From Symsagittifera roscoffensis (taxonomy: Eukaryota > Xenacoelomorpha > Acoela > Convolutidae): a stretch of DNA of 64,000 bases. The stretch's first letter is position 1. The number at the start of each line of letters is the position of its first letter. The notes beneath the pieces were generated by a model, which made no database searches, was not told where the DNA came from, and was given only the letters and a program-made list of their open reading frames with translations. A program made the position numbers and the translations under genes. Shown piece after piece: positions 54,051-64,000 of the stretch. The stretch is from the NCBI RefSeq assembly GCF_963678635.1, contig NC_087064.1, positions 44,313,346 to 44,377,345 of the forward strand, written 5' to 3'.

Positions 54051-57000
54051 AAAGTTTTGTTTGTTCATTTCATTGAAAATTGTTTTTTTACGTCGTATAG
54101 GAACCAAGTATTTTTGGGCTTCCTCATAACTAATTCAACGAATGCGACCAGAAAAAATTGTAACTGTTGTGAGTTTATTGCAGGATTTAAATAGTTTGAT
54201 TTTAAAAAATCCGCAGTTTTTTTAAACTGAAAGTTTCGTTTTGAAATTTCGTTTCTGGATTAACATGGCTGGTTATTGTTCCGACCATTTCATGAAGTGA
54301 GAAAGAACTTTTTGTGAAGTGACATGAGAGCACAAGAGTAGCAGTTTTTATGCAATTGTATAATCCAAGAACTTCTGTTGTGATTAAAAAATCTGGGCGT
54401 AAGTAACTTTCAGCAAAGTTTTTTTGGATTTCTTTTACTTCAAACTAATTTTAATTGCACGTTGAAAAAATAGTAATGTTGCAAGACTAGAAATTTTACC
54501 TTATTATAATAAGTCTCTATTGGTCTTGATTCAGCTTCCAAAAAATCAACGAAATTTGCAGAGTAAAATCCGACTGAGTTTCCCATGTAATTATTCAAGT
54601 TTTGCAGAACTGTTGTAATTATAATCTGATCTTAAAGATAACTAAACAACCTCGTCTTGGCTCACTAGTTAATATCAAACTTGAACAAAAAACGTCAACA
54701 GTTTTCGCTTCAATTTTCAAGTTTGCAAGCTTGATTAACACTGATTGTAACTATGCTGGAACTATTGTATTCAAAAAGAATTTAAAGTTGTGTTGAAAAA
54801 AATTGAGCTATAATATAGTCAGAGGATAAAAAATTTGTAACTTTTTCTGAAAATATATTATAAGCTAGCTTGCCGGAGAACTCGCGATTGATGTAAACTA
54901 TTTGCAACTCTAATTTGTATGCAATTTGTTATACTTAGTTTCTCCTTGTAAGGTCCGGAGAAACTTTTTGAACTTCGACTTCTTTCAAACACGACCTAAT
55001 CAATTTTCTGTCGTAAGTCCTTCCCCATTCCCAGTAGTCGAAAATGTGTGTGAGCATAACACTTCAAATCATAACACATTTACAAATGGGAGGCATACTC
55101 AACCAGACTCTTAGCAGATAACTGCCACCTATGCGTTTTAATTTTGGATAAACGACACAACCTCGCTCGAGCAATCTCCCCGAAAAATTCTCGTCGAGTA
55201 TGACTGCAAGTCAATCCCTTTGTATAAAAATCAGGCGAGATGTATTCGTTATTATGCAGAGCGTGAATCGTATTGGGATATTCCGACAGCAATGTCTCGC
55301 GAGTCGTTTGTTAGGGGAGCAGTTTCAAATCCAGAACAATCAACTTTCTATTCGGATGCTCGGGTTTCATCGACAATGAGTGCGGAGACAACTGATCTAG
55401 TGACCCCAGATCTCATTCAAGGAAAACCTCCTAAAGTTTTGTTTGTTCATTTCATTGAAAATTGTTTATTTTACGTCGTATAGGAACCAAGTATTTTTGG
55501 ACTTCCTCATAACTAATTAAACGAATGCGACCAGAAAAAATTGTAACTGTTGTGAGTTTATTGCAGGATTTAAATAGTTTGATTTTAAAAAATCCGCAGT
55601 TTTTTTAAACTGAAAGTTTCGTTTTGAAATTTCGTTTCTGGATTAACATGGCTGCTTATTGTTCCGACCATTTCATGAAGTGAGAAAGAACTTTTTGTGA
55701 AGTGACATGAGAGCACAAGAGTAGCAGTTTTTATGCAATTGTATAATCCAAGAACTTCTGTTGTGATTAAAAAATCTGGCCGTAAGTAACTTTCAGCAAA
55801 GTTTTTTTGGATTTCTTTTACTTCAAACTAATTTTAATTGCACGTTGAAAAAATAGTAATGTTGCAAGACTAGAAATTTTACCTTATGATAATAAGTCTC
55901 TATTGGTCTTGATTCAGCTTCCAAAAAATCAACGAAATTTGCAGAGTAAAATCCGACTGAGTTTCCCATGTAATTATTCAAGTTTTGCAGAACTGTTGTA
56001 ATTATAATCTGATCTTAAAGATAACTAAACAACCTCGTCTTGGCTCACTAGTTAATATCAAACTTGAACAAAAAACGTCAACAGTTTTCGCTTCAATTTT
56101 CAAGTTTGCAAGCTTGATTAAAACTGATTGTAACTATGCTGGAACTATTGTATTCAAAAAGAATTTAAAGTTGTGTTGAAAAAAATTGAGCTATAAAATA
56201 GTCAGAGGATAAAAAATTTGTAACTTTTTCTGAAAATATATTATAAGCTAGCTTGCCGGAGAACTCGCGATTGATGTAAACTATTTGCAACTCTAATATG
56301 TATGCAATTTGTTATACTTAGTTTCTCCTTGTAAGGTCCGGAGAAACTTTTTGAACTTCGACTTCTTTCAAACACGACCTAATCAATTTTCTGTCGTAAG
56401 TCCTTCCCCATTCCCAGTAGTCGAAAATGTGTGTGAGCATAACACTTCAAATCATAACACATTTACAAATGGGAGGCATACTCAACCAGACTCTTAGCAG
56501 ATAACTGCCACCTATGCGTTTTAATTTTGGATAAACGACACAACCTCGCTCGAGCAATCTCCCCGAAAAATTCTCGTCGAGTATGACTGCAAGTCAATCC
56601 CTTTGTATAAAAACCAGGCGAGATGTATTCGTTATTATGCAGAGCGTGAATCGTATTGGGATATTCCGACAGCAATGTCTCGCGAGTCGTTTGTTAGGGG
56701 AGCAGTTTCAAATCCAGAACAATCAACTTTCTATTCGGATGCTCGGGTTTCATCGACAATGAGTGCGGAGACAACTGATCTAGTGACCCCAGATCTCATT
56801 CAAGGAAAACCTCCTAAAGTTTTGTTTGTTCATTTCATTGAAAATTGTTTATTTTACGTCGTATAGGAACCAAGTATTTTTGGGCTTCCTCATAACTAAT
56901 TCAACGAATGCGACCAGAAAAAATTGTAACTGTTGTGAGTTTATTGCAGGATTTAAATAGTTTGATTTTAAAAAATCCGCAGTTTTTTTAAAATGAAAGT

Positions 57001-58197
57001 TTCGTTTTGAAATTTCGTTTCTGGATTAACATGGCTGCTTATTGTTCCGACCATTTCATGAAGTGAGAAAGAACTTTTTGTGAAGTGACATGAGAGCACA
57101 AGAGTAGCAGTTTTTATGCAATTGTATAATCCAAGAACTTCTGTTGTGATTAAAAAATCTGGCCGTAAGTAACTTTCAGCAAAGTTTTTTGGATTTCTTT
57201 TACTTCAAACTAATTTTAATTGCACGTTGAAAAAATAGTAATGTTGCAAGACTAGAAATTTTACCTTATGATAATAAGTCTCTATTGGTCTTGATTCAGC
57301 TTCCAAAAAATCAACGAAATTTGCAGAGTAAAATCCGACTGAGTTTCCCATGTAATTATTCAAGTTTTGCAGAACTGTTGTAATTATAATCTGATCTTAA
57401 AGATAACTAAACAACCTCGTCTTGGCTCACTAGTTAATATCAAACTTGAACAAAAAACGTCAACAGTTTTCGCTTCAATTTTCAAGTTTGCAAGCTTGAT
57501 TAACACTGATTGTAACTATGCTGGAACTATTGTATTCAAAAAGAATTTAAAGTTGTGTTGAAAAAAATTGAGCTATAATATAGTCAGAGGATAAAAAATT
57601 TGTAACTTTTTCTGAAAATATATTATAAGCTAGCTTGCCGGAGAACTCGCGATTGATGTAAACTATTTGCAACTCTAATTTGTATGCAATTTGTTATACT
57701 TAGTTTCTCCTTGTAAGGTCCGGAGAAACTTTTTGAACTTCGACTTCTTTCAAACACGACCTAATCAATTTTCTGTCGTAAGTCCTTCCCCATTCCCAGT
57801 AGTCGAAAATGTGTGTGAGCATAACACTTCAAATCATAACACATTTACAAATGGGAGGCATACTCAACCAGACTCTTAGCAGATAACTGCCACCTATGCG
57901 TTTTAATTTTGGATAAACGACACAACCTCGCTCGAGCAATCTCCCCGAAAAATTCTCGTCGAGTATGACTGCAAGTCAATCCCTTTGTATAAAAATCAGG
58001 CGAGATGTATTCGTTATTATGCAGAGCGTGAATCGTATTGGGATATTCCGACAGCAATGTCTCGCGAGTCGTTTGTTAGGGGAGCAGTTTCAAATCCAGA
58101 ACAATCAACTTTCTATTCGGATGCTCGGGTTTCATCGACAATGAGAGCGGAGACAACTGATCTAGTGACCCCAGATCTCATTCAAGGAAACTCTCCT
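54051..58197 (+). repeat. Tandem triplication of a 1382-bp unit
   Basis: Units 54051-55432, 55433-56815 (1383 bp) and 56816-58197, nearly identical. The flanks at both ends differ from the internal junctions, and the junction has short homology (CCTGAAAG against CCTAAAG). Every reading frame in the unit appears three times. Confidence 0.95.
55142..55483 (+). CDS. Exon-like open frame in each tandem unit (also 56525-56866 and 57907-58329)
   Basis: 114 codons open between stops, more GC-rich than the rest of the unit. It reads RKILVEYDCKSIPLYKNQ, then ERESYWDIPTAMSRESF and a Ser/Thr/Glu-rich end. A possible acceptor is CCTCGCTCGAG at 55162-55172. In unit 3 the frame runs on past the repeat edge to 58329, so its C-terminus differs. 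The composition resembles a cytoplasmic tail, but I do not recognise the family. It may be a fossil exon carried along by the duplication. Confidence 0.3.
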   Translation, partial: FWINDTTSLEQSPRKILVEYDCKSIPLYKNQARCIRYYAERESYWDIPTAMSRESFVRGAVSNPEQSTFYSDARVSSTMSAETTDLVTPDLIQGKPPKVLFVHFIENCLFYVV

Positions 58198-60044
58198 AAA
58201 TCAGCTTGCAATGCCCCCCCAAAAAAAGAAAACTACATTCTCGAGAGCTTTTATAACTTTAACAAAAAATTTTCTTTTGTTTCAATTATTAATCTACTCC
58301 ACAGATTTTATGTTTTCATTTTTGTTTGATTTGATTTTCAACTTGTTTCAACATGACCGTGAGTATGTTTTTTGTCTCAGATTTTATTTCGCCGACTAGA
58401 TCAATTAAAGTTTGTTTACTAAAAAATTAGGAAAAAACTTGAAAATCTAAAGACAAAAATTTATCGCCAAAAATGTTGTTTGAGAAAGAATCCAAGAACG
58501 AGAGAGATACAAAGACTTGCTCTTTAGTGAATCCCATTTGGAATATCCTTTTGAGGATTTTGCTTTCTTTTCAGAACAAAGATAAATATGGAATCGTCCA
58601 AAACTTTCATGTTGGTAGTCCAACCGTTTTTAATTGGCTTTTTTTTCTCAAATACTCCCTAATCTCTCTCATTCTGTTTTGTGCCCAGAAGGGTTAGCCA
58701 GGTCTTACGCAAAGTAACAGAGAGTGTTTTAAGCCAAAATTCTGCTTTATATACGTTTGTATAAATGTTTTGCATGTATAACTGACAGTTTTTTTTTTGT
58801 TAAATTTGTGAAAATTTTTGATTTCTTTTTCAAAAAGTGAACATAACTCTTGAACCTGCTCAAAAAATCATTTCAAAATGATTGAAGGTACAATCAATGG
58901 ATTTGGAGACATTTTTCCCCATTTGTTTTTGTTACTTACACAAAAATCAGATTTTCTCTCTAAAAAAAAACACATTTTAAAGCGTCTTCTCTCCTAGATT
59001 TGGATTTAAACGTTTTTTGTTTTTTACGCTTTTCCTAATTAAGCGTCAGATAGCCTTAAAAATTTCAGGTCACATATTCACTGGAATTTAAAATGAGAAT
59101 CAAAACTTAACGGTAAAAATGACGGAAACTTTTTTTAAAATTATATTTTTTATACGTTTTGAACACGACCAGAAGAATTGTGCTGGAGGTCATATAAAAT
59201 TTCTTCTTTTGTTTTCAATAGAAATTAAAGATAATTTTAGTTCATTTACTTTTAATTTTCTCACAACATAAAAAGTTTGAGGTTTTCCTTTAATTCGATA
59301 AGAAACATTTTTTTTTCACTTGACTTTACAGAACGGGAGGCGTTCCGGAGGAGCGTAGCGACGAGCATCGCCGGGTTAGCTATTGCCCTTCAAACCAAAA
59401 GGCCATGCCTTAATGTTTCGATGAACATGATATGAATTGTTTCACGGTACACTGAATTACATGAAAAAAACTTTGATTTCGATATATCGATTTAAATTTA
59501 CTATCTCATAATTCAACTAAGTTATATAGTTAAGGGCTTTATTATCGAAACTCTTTTACCTCAAATTTCTACTTTTTGTCATGCCTATTTAAGCAAACCA
59601 AGAGAAACGCTTGAAGTCATTTAGAAATTACTGTTTCCAAGTTAAAATTAGTCAGGAAAAGTTTTAGGCTCAATCTGAATCACTTTGTAATTTAGTGGTG
59701 AAATGTTAATTGTAGGTCTAAGCCAGTCCCCTTCTAAAAGTTGCCAAACCTGAAAAAAAGTTTTGTCGTTGCCCCTCAAAGTTAACAACACAAACTTGAG
59801 GCTGAGGCTGTAAATGAATTAGTGTTTTTATATACAAAATCCTTGCAGTTGAACAAAGTGATGAGATATCTAGAGATTAAAGCTGTTTATAGAACCTGCT
59901 CTTGGAAAGGAAAGTAATTTTGCCAAGTTCACGGCGAAGTATAACTCTCGTTAATGGCTTTTACTTATCCTTACTCGCAAAATTCTTACTAGTTCTTCAC
60001 AACCAGTTTTACTTCAATCTTGAAATTTTCCTGAAATAATTCAG
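58198..60044. other. AT-rich non-coding stretch with one GC-rich patch
   Basis: Only short chance frames. 59335-59400 is GC-rich with GGCGTTCCGG, GAGCGTAGCGACGAGC and ATCGCCGGGTTAGC, unlike its surroundings. It may be a dispersed-repeat fragment. No RNA gene could be assigned. Confidence 0.5.
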
Positions 60045-60116
60045 TACAAGGTAACAGGTACAACAAACAAGGCCGAACTCTACTTCTATCGCGCCAGCAG
60101 TGCGGAAAAATGCTGA
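60045..60116 (+). CDS. Possible terminal exon of an unidentified gene
   Basis: After the acceptor CCTGAAATAATTCAG the frame YKVTGTTNKAELYFYRASSA continues EKC and stops at TGA 60114-60116, with markedly higher GC than its surroundings. No other exon was found nearby, and the assembly gap starts 90 bp further on. Unrecognised. Confidence 0.2.
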   Translation, partial: YKVTGTTNKAELYFYRASSAEKC

Positions 60117-60205
60117 GCTCTAAAAGGAACTTGAGAAGACATGAGCAAAAAGTTCACAAGATCCTTCCTCTTCCTCCTCCTCAATCTCGAATCATTTGAG
60201 AGTTT

Positions 60206-60405
60206 NNNNNNNNNNNNNNNNNNNNNNNNNNNNNNNNNNNNNNNNNNNNNNNNNNNNNNNNNNNNNNNNNNNNNNNNNNNNNNNNNNNNNNNNNNNNNNN
60301 NNNNNNNNNNNNNNNNNNNNNNNNNNNNNNNNNNNNNNNNNNNNNNNNNNNNNNNNNNNNNNNNNNNNNNNNNNNNNNNNNNNNNNNNNNNNNNNNNNNN
60401 NNNNN
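60206..60405. other. Assembly gap (200 N)
   Basis: A run of exactly 200 N, a conventional scaffold-gap length. Any exon continuing from 60.0-60.2 kb would be interrupted here. Confidence 1.
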
Positions 60406-60645
60406 GATATCTTATAATGTCATCTTTCGAAATACGTGTTGTTTGTACTTTTCTTTTTGGATTTTCCAATCAAAAAATTTATATCATGATATCCTGAGTT
60501 TTTTTACATCGGCTGTACAGTTTGAGGATGTATTTATTCCAAAATGAGGTATACAATTTTTTATCGTGGATGGCATAAATTAAACGTCCATGCGAACCAT
60601 GATAAGGGAAAATTTTATCTAGTTGAATATGACTTTGGTGTTTTT

Positions 60646-60834
60646 CAAGTTGAGCTTGAAGAAAATTTATTCATATTTTGGATAAATATGAAGACAAAGT
60701 GATTTCTTGAGAAGCAAAAATTTTCCCTGTTTCCCTGTTTTTCCCTGTTTTGCAAGTTGAGCTTGAAGAAAAATTACTCATATTTTGAATAAATATGAAG
60801 AAAAAGTGATTTCTTGAGAAACAAAACTTGTTTA
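60646..60834 (+). repeat. 107-bp tandem duplication with TTCCCTGTT spacer repeats
   Basis: CAAGTTGAGCTTGAAGAAAA starts at 60646 and again at 60753. The first unit ends in three copies of TTTCCCTG. Confidence 0.85.
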
Positions 60835-62089
60835 TAATTTTAATAAAATTTATGTTAACTTTTTTTAAGAATTTTAATTTTTGTAATTTTTTATTCAATA
60901 AAATATCTAAAAATTTTCAAATTGTTTTAATACAGATTTGGAAAAGAACGGCTTCTGCATCTTTTAATCAGTCGTAAATATTGTATATAATAGACAATAG
61001 GGCACCAAGTAGGCTTTTGAAGAAGTATTCTTCAAATAATTTTCATTTTTTTTTTCATGTACACTGGTATTTACGAGTTAGTTCTTGGAGTTTATCCAGA
61101 ACGAGAACAACTGTAGTCAAAGAATTATTCAAAGTGTTCCGGTGCTCAAACTACAAGTAGTTTCAGCACTTACAAATAAGTTTCAATGTTAATGATCGAA
61201 TATGACTGGTTAGTTAGTAATATTTTATAGAGATTTTTTTATCAATAAAATATTTGGCTTTTAAATACTAGATTAGAACTGGTTCCAATATATGGGTCAG
61301 ATCTGACTCATATATGTTCCAGGTCTGAATCAGGCCTAGAGCAGATCTGAATTTCTAATAGAATCGGTACCTGCCTCACTCCTGACTCAGACATATCCAT
61401 GTCCAAACGAAACATGCATCATGTCTGCACAAGATCTGATATAGGCAAGACTTTAGGATGCTCAGATCTGACCTCCAAGTTTTTGTGAGCGGGTTCATAG
61501 TTGCGTGAACAATTAGTTAGAGCAAGAATTCTTATCTAGCAAATACCGAATTCAAAAGCAAGGACATAATCACTGTCAGTGGAATCCACAAGCAAATCCA
61601 AAATTACTAGTTTATTAAAATCGTCTTTGTACTCTTCAGGAAAAATGTCCCCAGCAAGCTGTTATTGGGATCATAATTTGGAAAGCAAATCACAAAACAT
61701 CAAGGAGCATGTACAATCATTATTTGGGATTTGTAGGATGAGCAGAATGAGCAAAATTTATATTTGGGATATGCCCTCATGATTTGACGCAAATACTGTG
61801 AGTGACTGAAATACTGTCCTCATGCTTAAATTTCATCGGCCTATCATTTGAGATCACTCTCATCCACTCCACCTATCTTGAATATGAGGGGATGAGAATG
61901 ATTTCAAACCATAGTCCAGTCAGAGGAGGTTTATTGGGGTTCGATAAAATTCTATTTTTTTGTTTATTGGTGATCGATATCGGAAAATGTTCTACGGGAA
62001 AGCAAGAAACCCCGGATCTTATTTGCAAGTTCAGAATTATCTGGTTTTCTTATGGATTGTTTTCGTTCTAAATATTCGATTTTTTTTGC
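60835..62089. other. Non-coding stretch with AGATCTGA cluster
   Basis: CAGATCTGA-type octamers recur near 61299, 61341, 61430 and 61463. Open frames at 61579-61782 and 61802-62071 lack coding character. No gene is seen. Confidence 0.5.
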
Positions 62090-62124
62090 TCAAAGCAGCA
62101 CCCGAGTCGAGATTTTTGGCCTAA

Positions 62125-62455
62125 TTTGAAGTAAGTTTTGAGCGGTTTGAGCGGTTTTTTTAGACGATTGCGCTCAAAATCTTGCTTCAAAATAAGCAAT
62201 TTGAGCGGTTTTTGAACGGTTTATCTAAAAACCGCTCAAAAACGGCTCTAAAACCGCGCAAGATTTGAACGGTTTTGAGCGGTTTATCTAAAAAAAAAAC
62301 AGCTCAAAAACTGCGCAAGATTTGCACTGTTTTTGAACGGCTCATCTAGAAAAATCCGCTCAAAAATTGCTCAAATGTTAAAGATAAACCGCTCAAAAAC
62401 CGTTCAAATCTGGCGCAGTTTTTGAGCTGTTTTTTTTTTAGATAAACCGAAGAGT
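62125..62455. repeat. Palindromic GAGCGGTTTTTGAACGG repeat
   Basis: Direct and inverted copies of GAGCGGTTTTTGAACGG and TTTATCTAAAAA alternate, allowing several long hairpins. Roughly ten half-units occur. Confidence 0.85.
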
Positions 62456-63085
62456 TTATGGAAAAGTGTTTGAAAGTTTACTGAATCAGACCAAATTTGA
62501 CATGCGAAATGATTCGTTTCTAACTAAAATAAATTGTGTTCGAATGAAGATTTTCACTCATATTTTAAGTGATGAATTTCAATGTAGAAAATAATCTCAC
62601 ATAAGACCCTTTTTTCTCAGATTCTTCGTTTTGAATTTTGCTAAAATGCCTGTGTTCTTTGGAAAGTTATTCTGGCTTTGAATGCTTTTATATGATGCTG
62701 AAAGTGTATCGCAAATTATTAGTGCTTGGCAAGCTATCCCGCTCTCACATTCGTTTCAAGTTATACTGAGGCAGTCAAATGCTCATTATTTTTCCGACTT
62801 TCGAAGACAATGATGACTAAATGTGCTCGAGGAGGTTTCTTATTAAGATAATGTTACTAGAGTCTGGTCCCTCGGGGGATCGATCTCTTCATCTACATGG
62901 GCTCACCCTTTTGAGCAAAAAACTTAAGTAATCTTCCACCAGTCTGTATAAAATGCTCGTTTTATATGAGTAACGCGCGCGCCGGATTATCACGCACTAC
63001 TGAATTAAGGCAGCTAAGTAGTTTGAGGCACTACATTGAGGCATTTTTAGGCACTACTACATTGAAGCACTACTAAATTGAGGCA
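62456..63085. other. Non-coding stretch ending in short GAGGCACTAC repeats
   Basis: AT-rich. 63020-63085 has four imperfect copies of TTGAGGCACTAC leading into the microsatellite. 62972-62985 holds an isolated GCGCGCGCC run. No gene is seen. Confidence 0.6.
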
Positions 63086-63800
63086 CTTACATACATACAC
63101 ACATACATACATACATACATACATACATACATACATACATACATACATACACACGAATATACATACATACATACATACATACATATACATACGTAAATAC
63201 ATAGATACATATAAAGATACACACATACATCTATACACACATACATACATACATAGATACAAACAAACTTACATTATACATACATACATACACACATACA
63301 TACATACATACATACATACATACATACATACATACGTACATACATACATACATACATACATACATACATACATACATACATACATACATACATACATACA
63401 TACATACGTACATACATACATACATACATACATACATACATACACACATACATACATACATAGATACAAACAAACTTACATTATACATACATACATACAC
63501 ACATACATACATACATACATACATACATACATACATACATACATACATACATACGTACATACATACATACATACATACATACATACATACATACATACAT
63601 ACATACATACATACATACATACCTACATACATACATACCTACATACATACATACATACCTACATACATACATATATACATGCATACATACATACATACAT
63701 ACATACATACATACATACATACATACATACATACATACATACATACATAAATACATATATACATACATATATACATACATACATTCATACACACATACAT
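63086..63800. repeat. (TACA)n microsatellite with higher-order duplication
   Basis: About 715 bp of TACA with scattered variants. A variant-rich block containing GATACAAACAAACTTACATT occurs at about 63256 and again at about 63463 (207 bp apart), showing a larger unit was duplicated. Open frames of His-Thr-Tyr-Ile or Met-Tyr-Val-Cys repeats are artefacts of the repeat. 63801-64000 shows nothing recognisable. Confidence 0.97.
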
Positions 63801-64000
63801 GTTTTCTAGTGGTTATTTTTCTCGAGCATTTGAAAAAGGTCGCTCACATTGGTTGTGGTCTAGACATCGAAAACATCTTGCTTAAGTTGGAAACGGTTAG
63901 GCAATTTTTTTAAAAATGTAGATAGTACTTCAACTGCATGTTAGCGTCACATTACTTTTCCAGGCCTTTTGATGGTTTTAATCGGTTTTCTTTATAAGAC

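Noticed and set aside
58211-58697. Small frames at 58211-58399 and 58473-58697
   Set aside because: AT-rich, no homology recognised, no splice or promoter signals.
60141-60497. Frames running through the N gap
   Set aside because: They are open only because unknown bases cannot form stop codons.
63086-63800. CRISPR-like regular array
   Set aside because: No unique spacers between repeats; a simple-sequence tract in a eukaryotic context. The satellite spacing at 7.5-18 kb is likewise irregular.
63047-63809. Long open frames of His-Thr-Tyr-Ile and Met-Tyr-Val-Cys repeats
   Set aside because: They exist in several frames of a tetranucleotide microsatellite, which lacks stop codons by composition. 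No start context or domain.

Overview
The window looks like nuclear DNA of an AT-rich, repeat-laden animal genome. The support is a spliced ZMYND10 gene (a factor for assembling axonemal dynein, so an animal with motile cilia), GT-AG introns of 71-426 bp, a riboflavin-transporter (SLC52/RFVT) gene, and several families of animal retroelements and DNA transposons. The lineage cannot be fixed from the sequence; an aquatic invertebrate is my guess. One 200-N assembly gap lies at 60206-60405.

Layout. (1) 272-5872: the last seven coding exons of ZMYND10 on the + strand. A 2.2-kb MULE-type DNA transposon with 9-bp target-site duplications sits in its largest intron. (2) About 5.9-23.9 kb: a repeat domain. 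Its main component is an AT-rich satellite with one GC-richer core found 23 times, in long (about 500-640 bp) and short (about 240-325 bp) units. A small GGGCC-rich inverted-repeat element, tRNA-like dispersed repeats and a degraded non-LTR retrotransposon (18197-21045, - strand) interrupt it. (3) 23.9-33.0 kb, - strand: a decayed Ty3/Gypsy element with gag, zinc knuckle, protease, part of RT, RNase H and integrase, followed by a macrodomain-like reading frame. (4) 33.0-37.0 kb: non-coding, with a cluster of CCCTCCGGATT motifs. (5) 37.0-43.5 kb, + strand: a second, very AT-rich decayed Gypsy-like element in which an envelope-like frame lies before RT/RNase H/integrase, plus a shorter mosaic copy. 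(6) 43.5-52.0 kb, + strand: a young Gypsy element with 288-bp LTRs, sharing its 5' LTR with the 3' end of a truncated tandem copy. gag-pro-pol is one frame broken by three stop codons. (7) 52088-53371: an uninterrupted SLC52-like gene starting 88 bp after the 3' LTR. (8) 54.05-58.2 kb: a tandem triplication of a 1382-bp unit. (9) 58.2-64 kb: AT-rich DNA with few exon-like signals, a palindromic GAGCGGTTT repeat and a 0.7-kb (TACA)n microsatellite.

Only ZMYND10 and SLC52 are confident host genes; they have no obvious functional link. The least ordinary observations are the macrodomain-like frame behind a Gypsy pol, three CTCF-like motifs and a hydrophobic insert in the pol linker of the young Gypsy element, the env-before-pol order and its mosaic copy, the strongly conserved satellite core, and the insertion of a CRE-bearing LTR directly upstream of the riboflavin transporter.
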